From assembly GCA_013003075.1 (NCBI GenBank), contig JABDLJ010000004.1:124001-188000 (forward strand): a DNA stretch of 64,000 bases, in the 5' to 3' direction. Made by a program: the position numbers and the translations under genes. The DNA comes from Paracoccaceae bacterium. GTDB taxonomy: Bacteria; Pseudomonadota; Alphaproteobacteria; Rhodobacterales; Rhodobacteraceae. Below are positions 56,397 to 63,870 of this stretch, one piece after another. Position 1 is the stretch's first letter. The number at the start of each line of letters is the position of its first letter. Under the pieces are notes generated by a model, which was not told the origin of the DNA, ran no database searches, and saw only the letters and a program-made list of their open reading frames with translations.

Positions 56397-57518
56397 ATGA
56401 TCCACATATTCGTCTGCCGCAGGAACAACAGCACGATGAACCGCCTCAAGCAGGCGGAGGCGATGCTGGGCTGCCGGATTGCCGTGCACACCTATTCCGG
56501 CCTCTTCGGGCGGCGCGAGGTACCGGTGGGCACGCTGATTTTTACCGATTTCGACCATCTCAAATCCTATGAAATCGATGCCGCTGCGCTGGCGATGAAC
56601 GCGGCCCTGACCGCCGCGCCCGAGACGACCGTTTTCAATCGCCCCGAGCGGGCGCTGCAGCGCACCGCGCTTATCAGCAGGCTTCAGCGGCTTGGGCTCA
56701 ATGAAGTCGAGGTCGTAAGGGCGGATACCGGCAAGACGCCGAAAGATTTCCCGGTCTTTGTCCGGCAGGAAGACGGCTGCGGCGGGCCCGAGACCGGGCT
56801 GCTGCAGAGTGCGGCAGAGTATAAGGCAGCACTGACAGACCTGGCCGCGACGGGCCGTACGCTTTCGGGACGGATCGCGCTTAGCTTTGCGGCCGAGCCC
56901 GACAGCGAGGGCTATTATCTGAAATACGGCGCCTTCGTCATTGGCCGCCATATCGTGCCGCAGCACATCCTGAGAAGCGCGGAGTGGAACGTCAAAAGCA
57001 GCAGCACGGAAATGAGCCCGGCCTTCATCGAAAAAGAGCTCGCCTATATCACCGAGAACCCGCACGCGGACGCGTTGCGCCAAATCGCAGAGGCCGGCTG
57101 CATCGATTACGGGCGCATCGACTATGGCATGCGGGACGGCAGGATCGTTGTATTCGAGATCAACACCAACCCGGTGTTCCCGCGTTTCATCGGCGGTAGC
57201 GCCGATCGCGAGGAACGGCGGCGGATCATCGTGGGGCGGCTCTCGGACGCGTTTCGCGAGATCGAATATACCGGCCCGGCGCGAACGGTCCCGTTCGACG
57301 ATACGGTCCTCAAGAACAGCACCTTCATCGAACGCGACAGCTGGCTGCGCCATCCGCATGTGGCGCTACGGCAAAAGGCGCATTGGCAACGCGCGCTGGG
57401 CCGAATTCGCTGGCAGGGCGCGCTAAGCCGCACGCGCTGGCAGACGGCGCTTGGCCGCAGATGGAGCAATCTTCGGTTCCGGCTTTCGCGCATCCGGCGC
57501 CAGACCGGCCGAAACTGA
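56397..57518 (+). CDS. ATP-grasp-like protein with C-terminal Arg/Trp repeat tail
   Basis: 373 residues, no signal peptide. Residues ~1-95 form an N-terminal domain (MIHIFVCRRNNSTMNRLKQA). The ATP-grasp part shows FPVFVRQEDGCGGPETGLL (ATP-binding strand-turn), YGAFVIGRHIVPQHI, and the metal/phosphate motif IDYGRIDYGMRDGRIVVFEI...NTNPVFPRF (Asp ... Glu-x-Asn). ATP-grasp enzymes couple ATP to carboxylate-amine or similar ligation; the substrate is unknown. Residues 330-356 are three nine-residue repeats (WQRALGRIR, WQGALSRTR, WQTALGRRW), and a basic tail follows. ATG 56397 chosen; 56436 is an alternative with AGGAA upstream. Confidence 0.65.
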   Translation: MIHIFVCRRNNSTMNRLKQAEAMLGCRIAVHTYSGLFGRREVPVGTLIFTDFDHLKSYEIDAAALAMNAALTAAPETTVFNRPERALQRTALISRLQRLGLNEVEVVRADTGKTPKDFPVFVRQEDGCGGPETGLLQSAAEYKAALTDLAATGRTLSGRIALSFAAEPDSEGYYLKYGAFVIGRHIVPQHILRSAEWNVKSSSTEMSPAFIEKELAYITENPHADALRQIAEAGCIDYGRIDYGMRDGRIVVFEINTNPVFPRFIGGSADREERRRIIVGRLSDAFREIEYTGPARTVPFDDTVLKNSTFIERDSWLRHPHVALRQKAHWQRALGRIRWQGALSRTRWQTALGRRWSNLRFRLSRIRRQTGRN

Positions 57519-57528
57519 AAGAGACACC

Positions 57529-58374
57529 ATGGCAATCACCGTCCCCGATGCAAACGCGCTGCCGAAAATCGCCCCGATGATGGCCGCTCTGGGGGCGCAT
57601 CTTTGCGGCCCTGCCTGCCAGGACTACCACCGGGCCTGGGGCTTTTTGCGGCTCTACGGCACCCTTCCTGCCGTCGGCCGCGACCACGAGATTCTGTTGT
57701 CCACGCTTCGGTCCGAAATCCGGGGCGGCCGCCGGAACGTGCTTGTCTCGGGGTCCGCCGATGCCGGCATTCTGGCCTATGTCCTGGAAAGTCTGCGGTC
57801 CGAGGATGCGACCGGCCGGGTCGCGGTGGTCGACCGGTGCCCTACGCCGCTTGCCGTCAACACGTGGTATGCTGCGCAGATCGGTTGGCCGATAGAAACC
57901 TGGTGCGGGTCCGTTCAGGATTACTGCGGGCGGGGGTTCGAGCTGGTCGTCGCGCATAATTTCCTCAACTCCATCGCGCCTGGTGATCGGCCGAGCATTT
58001 GCCAAAGCTGGCACGATGCGCTTAAACCTGGCGGGCGCGTTGCGATGATCACTCAGATCAAACCCGCCGGCGAGGAATGCGGTCTTCGTTTCGACGCCAA
58101 TAAAACGGCGCTTCTGATCGACGATCTCCTTCAAGCGCGGAAGGGGTCCAAGCACGCCGATCTGATTTCCGCTGAAGAGCTCGCCGTCATCGCGACCTCC
58201 TTTGCGGAGGCGCGCTATTCTTATCGTCTGCGCCAGCGAAGCGACATCACCGGACCGCTTGAAGCCGCGGGCCTGCGCGTTCTGGAGTACCGGGACTACA
58301 GGCCAAGCCTGGAGACAAGCAACGCCGAGCTAAAACGGACACGCCTGGTGGTGATCGCGGAGCGCCCGGAATGA
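57529..58374 (+). CDS. SAM-dependent methyltransferase-like protein
   Basis: 281 residues, class I methyltransferase fold. Motif I is variant: NVLVSGSADAGILAYVLESL; then VAVVDRCPTPLAVNTW (acidic ribose contact), FELVVAHNFLNSI, and WHDALKPGGRVAMITQI (post-motif strand). The C-terminal third has SKHADLISAEELAVIATSFAEARYSYRLRQRSDITGPLEAAGLRVLEY. Co-directional with the ATP-grasp gene (10-base gap), and its stop overlaps the exporter start by 4 bases. Substrate unknown. Confidence 0.72.
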   Translation: MAITVPDANALPKIAPMMAALGAHLCGPACQDYHRAWGFLRLYGTLPAVGRDHEILLSTLRSEIRGGRRNVLVSGSADAGILAYVLESLRSEDATGRVAVVDRCPTPLAVNTWYAAQIGWPIETWCGSVQDYCGRGFELVVAHNFLNSIAPGDRPSICQSWHDALKPGGRVAMITQIKPAGEECGLRFDANKTALLIDDLLQARKGSKHADLISAEELAVIATSFAEARYSYRLRQRSDITGPLEAAGLRVLEYRDYRPSLETSNAELKRTRLVVIAERPE

Positions 58375-60176
58375 GGACACCGCCGAAGTCCGACAGGCCG
58401 TCATCGGGCGGGCTGATGGATAGTTTCGGCTGGATCCGCTCCGTGCTTGCGCCGGAAGATCGCAGGCACTGGAAAGCGCTGATGCTGCTCAGCGCTGTCG
58501 TCGGCCTGTTCGAGGCTGCCGGGGTGCTGTCGATCCTGCCGTTCCTGGCGATCGTCGCCGATCCCGGCCTGCTAGAGCGCCCGGGCATCGTCTCAGAGCT
58601 TTTTCAGCGGAGCGGGTTTGAAACGGTGAAGGGCTTTCAGTTCTTCCTCGGCATTCTCGTTTTCGTCGTTCTGGTGACGGGCATCGCGCTTCGGATGGGC
58701 CGGATCGTGCTGCACACCCGCTTTGCCCGCACCCAGGCGGTCACGCTGTCGCTGCAGCTTCTCAGAACCTGCCTTTATCGGCCCTATGGCTGGTTTCTGA
58801 AGCAGAACAGCGCCCGGATCAGCTCTGGCGTCCTGTCAGAGGTCGAGCGCGTCGTGACCGGCGCCTTGACCAGCAGCATCGAGCTTGTGGCGACCGCGAC
58901 GGTGACATTCTCGGTGATCGCGATCCTGTTTGTGGCCGATCCCGTCTCGGCGCTTTTGATCAGCCTGGTTCTTGGCGGCGCCTACGGTGTGATCCTGCGG
59001 ATGGCGCGCTGGCACCTGGGCCGCCTTGGCGCCGAGCGGCTTGCCGCCAACCGGGCGCGCTATACGGTCGTGAACGAGGTGCTGGGCGGTATCAAGGAGG
59101 TCAAGCTGCATCGGCTGGAAGAGACCTTCCTCGATCTCTTCCGGCTTCAGGCCGACAAGGCCGCACGGGCGCGGGCCACGATCACGCAGATTTCCTACCT
59201 GCCGCGAAACCTGCTTGAGATCCTGATCTTCGGCGGAATGCTGGCCTTCGTGCTCTTTGTGCTCGCCCGCGAGAACAACGATCTGGTGGCCGCGATCCCG
59301 ATCCTGGGGCTTTTCGCATTTGCCGGCGCGCGTCTTTTTCCGGTGATCCAGGCGCTGTACAGCGCCTACGCCACGCTTCTGGCCGATGCGCCCGCGCTGC
59401 AATCGCTGCGCGATGAGCTGGCAGCGTCCCCCGAACGGGCCGCAGCGCCGCCGCCGCAAGGCAAGCTGCCGCTCGATGTGGGCATCGCGCTGCGCGAAAT
59501 CGTCTTTTCATACGATGACGAGCGCCACCCCGCGCTGCAGACTGGCACGGCGTGGATCCCGGCAGGCGAGATCACCGCAATTGCCGGCCCGTCCGGCGCT
59601 GGAAAATCGACCCTCGTCGATCTGCTTCTGGGGCTTCTCACGCCGGCAGAGGGCCAGATCGTGATCGATGGCGTGCCGCTGGACCACACCAACCGCGCCG
59701 CCTGGCAGGTCAATATCGGCTACGTGCCGCAAAGCGTCTACCTGATGGACGACACGATCGCGGCGAATATCGCGTTTGGGCGCGACACGGCGGCAGACGA
59801 AAAGCGCATCCGCCGCGCCGCGCAGGCCGCTGCGATCGACGGGTTCATCCTTGGACTGCCGGAGGGCTACCAAACTCGGGTCGGCGAGCGCGGCGTGCGG
59901 CTTTCGGGCGGGCAGGCGCAGCGCATCGCGATCGCGCGCGCGCTTTACGACGATCCGCAGGTCCTGGTGCTGGACGAGCCGACCAGCGCGCTTGACACTG
60001 TCACCGAGAAAAGCGTTCTCGACGCCATCGCCGAGGCTGGACGCCGCCGCACGGTTCTGATCGTCACGCATCGCGAAGCAACGATAGAGAAATGCCCAAA
60101 CGTGATCAGGATCGCCAACGGCAAGGTCGTCTCCGGTCCAAAGTATCAACTGCAAGAGAGGCAATTGCAGCCCTGA
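58371..60176 (+). CDS. ABC exporter, fused permease and ATPase
   Basis: 601 residues. N-terminal six-helix exporter domain (residues ~30-330, first helix region LMLLSAVVGLFEAAGVLSILPFLAIVA). NBD from ~370: Walker A IAGPSGAGKSTLVDLLLGLL, Q-loop VPQSVYLMDDTIAANIAFG, signature LSGGQAQRIAIARALY, Walker B VLVLDEPTSALDTVT, H-loop VTHRE. It resembles PglK/MsbA-type lipid-linked or peptide exporters; there is no C39 peptidase domain, so it is not a double-glycine leader processor. Third gene of the ATP-grasp/methyltransferase operon. Confidence 0.88.
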   Translation: MRTPPKSDRPSSGGLMDSFGWIRSVLAPEDRRHWKALMLLSAVVGLFEAAGVLSILPFLAIVADPGLLERPGIVSELFQRSGFETVKGFQFFLGILVFVVLVTGIALRMGRIVLHTRFARTQAVTLSLQLLRTCLYRPYGWFLKQNSARISSGVLSEVERVVTGALTSSIELVATATVTFSVIAILFVADPVSALLISLVLGGAYGVILRMARWHLGRLGAERLAANRARYTVVNEVLGGIKEVKLHRLEETFLDLFRLQADKAARARATITQISYLPRNLLEILIFGGMLAFVLFVLARENNDLVAAIPILGLFAFAGARLFPVIQALYSAYATLLADAPALQSLRDELAASPERAAAPPPQGKLPLDVGIALREIVFSYDDERHPALQTGTAWIPAGEITAIAGPSGAGKSTLVDLLLGLLTPAEGQIVIDGVPLDHTNRAAWQVNIGYVPQSVYLMDDTIAANIAFGRDTAADEKRIRRAAQAAAIDGFILGLPEGYQTRVGERGVRLSGGQAQRIAIARALYDDPQVLVLDEPTSALDTVTEKSVLDAIAEAGRRRTVLIVTHREATIEKCPNVIRIANGKVVSGPKYQLQERQLQP

Positions 60177-60226
60177 CGGATCGAAATCGAATACCCGCGC
60201 GATGACTTGCGCGCCTGCTTTCGGCA

Positions 60227-60251
60227 CCGAGGCTTGCGCGGCTTGCCTCGG
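60227..60251 (+). terminator. Inverted repeat after the exporter gene, weak
   Basis: CCGAGGC (60227-60233) and GCCTCGG (60245-60251) form a 7-base stem with an 11-base loop, 51 bases after the exporter stop. No U-run follows. It may end the operon with other factors. Confidence 0.3.
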
Positions 60252-60293
60252 CAACCGGCAGGGGCGCGCAATCCTGCAACCTGAGGATCCCAG

Positions 60294-61280
60294 ATGACGG
60301 CCGATGCAAAGACACATGGCTCTTATCACCGTGAGGCCGCCGGCGCTCATATGGTGGCCAATATTCCCCGCGCGAAGTTCGATACGCCCATCGGCAAGGT
60401 GATCGAGGCCCTGCGCGGCAACCTTTATGACTGCGCCGACACGGTTTTTGTGATCGACGAGGCCGGCCACCTGATGGGGATCGTGCGGATCAATGATCTC
60501 TTCGGAAAAGAGGCGGTTCGGATCGGCGACATCATCGAGGAAAAGCACCAGGCAGTGCGCCCCGGCGACGATCAGGAGGAAATCGCTCAGCTGGCGATCC
60601 AGCTGAACATGATCGCGGTGCCGGTGGTGGACGATCTGGGCCAGCTGATCGGGGCGGTCCCGCCGGAGGCGCTGTTTCGTATCCTGCGCGACGAACACAT
60701 GGAGGATTTGCAGCGGCTCGCCGGTATCACCGCGCACGAGCATGGCTCGGAGGCGGCGCTCGACGCGCCGCTGCTGAACAGGTTCACGCGTCGTATTCCC
60801 TGGCTCATATTCGGCCTTTTCGCCTCTTCGCTGATCACCCTTGTCATGGTGGAATTCGAGCACACGCTTTCGCAGAACGTGGCCGCCGCGTTCTTCGTGC
60901 CTGCCCTTGTCTACATCGCCGGCGCGATTGGCACGCAGGCGGTTTCGGTCTCGGTGCGCAGTCTTTCGATGCAAGAGATCGCCATCGGCCCGCTTATTCG
61001 CGACGAATTGGTCATAGGTCTGGGGATCGGGGCGGTTCTGGGGCTTCTGGCGGGGGCCGCGGTGTTCGTGGTCTTCGACCAACCGGCGCTGGCTTTGGCC
61101 GTGGGGCTGGCGGTGCTTGGCGGTGGTACGGTCTCGGCGCTTGCAGGGTTCGCCCTGCCTTGGGCCTTCCTGCGCCTTGGCTTCGACCCGGCCCTGGGAT
61201 CGGGTCCGATTTGTACGATCGTCCAGGATGCCGCCAGCCTGTCGCTGTATTTTCTGTTGGTGACCGCGCTCGTTTTGTGA
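60294..61280 (+). CDS. MgtE-like magnesium transporter, CBS plus membrane domain
   Basis: 328 residues. It has a CBS pair (LRGNLYDCADTVFVIDEAGHLMGIVRINDLF; LAIQLNMIAVPVVDDLGQLIGAVPPEALF) followed by five helices of the MgtE membrane domain (RRIPWLIFGLFASSLITLVMVEFE, VPALVYIAGAIGTQAVSVSVRSL, with the conserved G-x-Q-A loop IGTQAV). The usual ~130-residue N-terminal magnesium-sensing domain is missing; only ~25 residues precede the CBS region. It could be a regulatory-domain-less magnesium transporter or have another cation as substrate. Upstream GGATCC-rich sequence lacks a strong Shine-Dalgarno. Confidence 0.82.
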   Translation: MTADAKTHGSYHREAAGAHMVANIPRAKFDTPIGKVIEALRGNLYDCADTVFVIDEAGHLMGIVRINDLFGKEAVRIGDIIEEKHQAVRPGDDQEEIAQLAIQLNMIAVPVVDDLGQLIGAVPPEALFRILRDEHMEDLQRLAGITAHEHGSEAALDAPLLNRFTRRIPWLIFGLFASSLITLVMVEFEHTLSQNVAAAFFVPALVYIAGAIGTQAVSVSVRSLSMQEIAIGPLIRDELVIGLGIGAVLGLLAGAAVFVVFDQPALALAVGLAVLGGGTVSALAGFALPWAFLRLGFDPALGSGPICTIVQDAASLSLYFLLVTALVL

Positions 61281-61589
61281 TCGGGCAGGGGCCCCTCGCG
61301 CGGCGGGGCCTTCACTTGCGCGGGTCGTCAGCATCAAGCCGCGCTGGAAGGTGCCTGTGTCCGATCGCGCATCAAGGCCCGCACCCGGTGAAGCGCTTTG
61401 CAAGGCACAACGCCGATCGTCGCGCGCCGCATGGTGAAGGGCGAGACGACTGCTATTCGAACGCCAGTCGTCGCAGAAGAACCACGCTTGCCTAGACCAG
61501 ACTTGTCCGCCGCGATGACCGGCCCGCCGGGTTTGATCCCGTCGCGGCCGCGTCCGCTTCGGCAGAAACAGACCGACGCGCCGCCGATA

Positions 61590-62441
61590 TCACAAACGCT
61601 CCGGCGGTATTCGAATGTCCACGACAAAGACGCTCTGCCTGTTGTCCAAGGTCAGTGGCTGCACCGGTTCGGAGGTGCCGTTGCCCGAAAGCGGGCTGGC
61701 CCCACCCCTGGCCGAGCCCAGATCGTAATGGCGCCACGATGCCTCGACGAGCACCGGCCACCCACCAGCCACCCACCGGCCGGGCCGTGTCACCTGGCAG
61801 GACGCGCCGATGCACCTGACACGGCAAGCGATGTCTTGGATGCCCCCGGAAGGTTCGGACCGGTCGTGCAGCCGCCGCGTCGGACCGCGTCCAGTTTCCG
61901 GCCTCGTTGCGTGCAAACCCAAGCCCGGCCACGATAAATGGCTGCAACACCGACCGAGACCCTCGGGCTTCGAACGGCGCGTGGAACACGTTGGCCAGAA
62001 CCGAGGTCGTTTGGACCGACGCGGTATCGAGGTCTGCGCGAATGGCGCAGGACGATCCCTTCGAGGCGCTGCTTGAGGGGCCGGCAAAATCTGTCAGGCC
62101 GAAATGCGTAAGGGACGGAGCGCCGCGCCAACCCTGCCAGTCCTAGCCAAACGCCGCGCTGCCCATTGCGGCTCTGTCCCCGTCAAGCGCGATCCTCACT
62201 TCGGGGTCGCCGATCCCAGGGGCGGGATCCTAGCCCGCAGGGTGCCAAAAGCCGGTGTCAAAAGGCGGTGTCAAAAGGCGGAGCGGCCGATCCCGGCTCA
62301 GCGCGAAAATGGGGGGCCGATCGTGACGCTCGCAACGCGCGCGCCGAACAAGCTGTCATCCTGCGCAAGAGAGGGGCTGGAACCGGCAGCGGTTGCCGCA
62401 ACGTCGGCCGCGATAAACCGGTTTGCCAAGCGTCGTGCCAT
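61590..62441 (-). pseudogene. Outer-membrane beta-barrel protein pseudogene (Omp25/opacity-type)
   Basis: The ATG at 62441 opens a signal peptide (MARRLANRFIAADVAATAAG, ending SLAQ). The frame then stops near 62297. Another frame supplies VRIALDGDRAAMGSAAFG, an in-frame TAG, DWQGWRG and TTSVLANVFHAPFEARGSRS, QPFIVAGLGFARNEAGNWTRSD. A third supplies NLPGASKTSLAVSGAS, and a fourth stretch LVEASWRHYDLGSARG ... LDNRQSVFVVDIRIPPE ending at 61590. Joined, they read as one ~280-residue porin-like barrel (GAGLGxARN and WRYYDLG-type motifs) with at least three frameshifts and stops. A 13-base tandem repeat (62241-62279) lies inside and itself shifts the frame. Confidence 0.75.
62241..62279. repeat. 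13-bp tandem repeat, three units
   Basis: GGTGCCAAAAGCC (62241-62253) is followed by two identical GGTGTCAAAAGGC copies (62254-62266 and 62267-62279). Thirteen is not a multiple of three, so each copy shifts the frame of the [11 protein letters not shown] barrel pseudogene. Confidence 0.85.
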
Positions 62442-62487
62442 TTAGTTCTTGTGATCATTCGGTCGTGCAATGCCATTTTGTGATCCG

Positions 62488-62745
62488 TCATCCATGCAAG
62501 GCAAAGATCGCGCGCCTGATTCTCTCTGCGTCGCGGGCCAGCGCTTCGGCCACGGCGGGCGCACGCGGACGACCCAGGATGGTCGAGACGGCGATGACGG
62601 TCTGGGCGGCGGTCGCCATCCCAATGCCCGCCCTCATGATGGCCGCTTGCGCTTGATCCGGGCCCGGGTCCGCCCTGGCCGTGCCCTTGGGCAAAAGCAG
62701 ATCTGGCGATCTAAACTTGAGGCAGGACCGCAACCCCGCCTGCAA
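62488..62745 (-). pseudogene. Unassigned ORF remnant ending AERIRRAIFALHG
   Basis: 85 codons open, of which the last ~55 residues (QAQAAIMRAGIGMATAAQTV, IAVSTILGRPRAPAVAEALARDAERIRRAIFALHG) look like an amphipathic helical protein end, while the first part looks random. No family can be assigned. It lies between two other degraded reading frames on the same strand. Confidence 0.3.
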
Positions 62746-62887
62746 GGAAGGCGGCGATCACGGCAAGGCCGCCACAGTGCCGAAGCCGCGGGGTAATGAT
62801 CTGGCGATGCGTCATGCTGAACGCCTTCTACGTGCGTCTTAAATCTGAAGCGGGTCGGCCCGGCAAACGGGGCCGACCCCGAGGCCG

Positions 62888-63170
62888 CTAGCCGTGACCG
62901 GCGAGAACGGCGATGCACGCGGCTTCGGCATCCGCCGCGACATCGGCCGCATCGAACGCGATCCTGCCGTCCAGATCGCTGCCGAGGATCGTTGCCACGG
63001 CGACACCCGTATCCTCGCCAATCTCGAGATTTTTGTCCGACACGACACCGGGAAAAGACCGCGAGCAGCTTTTCAGGATCGCTCGCGCTTGCGCCGTCGG
63101 GAACGATGGTGCCGTCTTCAAGCACATCGGCGGGCAGCGCGAGGTTCTGAAGCGGCGCAGCGTGGATCAC
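62888..63170 (-). pseudogene. Small gene broken by one extra base
   Basis: GTG at 63170 starts VIHAAPLQNLALPADVLEDG, TIVPDGASASDPEKLLAVFS. Removing one base from the GGG at 63050-63052 restores the frame as GVVSDKNLEIGEDTGVAVAT, ILGSDLDGRIAFDAADVAAD, AEAACIAVLAGHG, stop 62888. Total 93 residues plus one base (283 bases). The GTG overlaps the stop of the preceding small ORF as GTGA. The acidic, Ala/Asp/Gly-rich sequence looks real on both sides of the shift, but I recognise no family. A sequencing error at the homopolymer is possible. Confidence 0.5.
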
Positions 63171-63289
63171 GGATCGTCCCAATTCAGCGACAAATGCTGG
63201 ATGATGGCGTCCAGCGGCTGATTGGTGAAGCGGACGATCTCGGCGGTCAGCGTGGCATCGGCCTCTGGCAGCGCGCGTTCGAGCGCCAT
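63167..63289 (-). CDS. Possible 40-residue ORF upstream of the broken gene
   Basis: MALERALPEADATLTAEIVR, FTNQPLDAIIQHLSLNWDDP. Protein-like composition, coupled through GTGA to the next ORF. In-frame coding character seems to extend slightly upstream (from a GTG at 63307), but the frame is closed before that, so the N-terminus may be lost. No function recognised. Confidence 0.35.
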   Translation of the reverse strand: MALERALPEADATLTAEIVRFTNQPLDAIIQHLSLNWDDP

Positions 63290-63870
63290 CTCTGGCGAAC
63301 GTGCCACGCTCAGCCGGCCATGCCCCTGCAGTTGTGAATGCGACCGCCCCCGCCTCTTTTTTCATCGCTGCCATTTTTCAGTAGCGGGACCCGATTGCCG
63401 CCGACATGGTTTTGAAAGACCGGCTGGCCACCGCTCGGCTTAGGCTGCTGCTTCTGGTGCAACGCGCGCCGTCTGGTTGCTCGGCCACCCAAGATAGGGG
63501 GCAGGCAGAGCCGACATCCAGGCTTTAGGCCGCACCAGATCCAAATCGGTGCACATACAAGGTCCCGGTATTGCGCCGGCGCCCATATGCACCTGACGTC
63601 CAGACGGCCGCGGACTTGGCATGCGCGGGTATGGCGTCTTGGATGGGTGGGCTGCGGTTTGGGCCAGGAAGTCAGCGATCACGCGGGCGTCAGCTGGCAA
63701 GGACTTCGGAATGCTTTCGTCCAACTGCCTTGGCGGCGGGAACGGAAGATGACAAACGCGGTTCCGAAAGGAAGCTGAAAAGAACCCTGCGCGGATTATA
63801 GTTTCAATTTGGCGTTTCCCATTCCTGCGATCCGCTCTAGGTTTGCCCAAAGGTCTAGGGTCGAACATCA

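Larger units (their letters stand above)
61281..63870. other. 2.6-kb gene-decay interval
   Basis: No intact gene of normal length was found between the MgtE-like gene and the antiporter start. Remnants on the minus strand include a beta-barrel porin pseudogene (61590-62441), a C-terminal-looking fragment (62488-62745, ending FALHG), and a broken small ORF pair (62888-63289). A GC hairpin (GGCCCC/GGGGCC at 61290-61310) may terminate the MgtE gene. Plus-strand frames here look random. Confidence 0.6.

Noticed and set aside
59508-61403. 631-codon minus-strand frame opposite the ABC exporter and MgtE-like gene
   Set aside because: Runs through two confident plus-strand genes and is rich in Arg/His/Asp without any domain.
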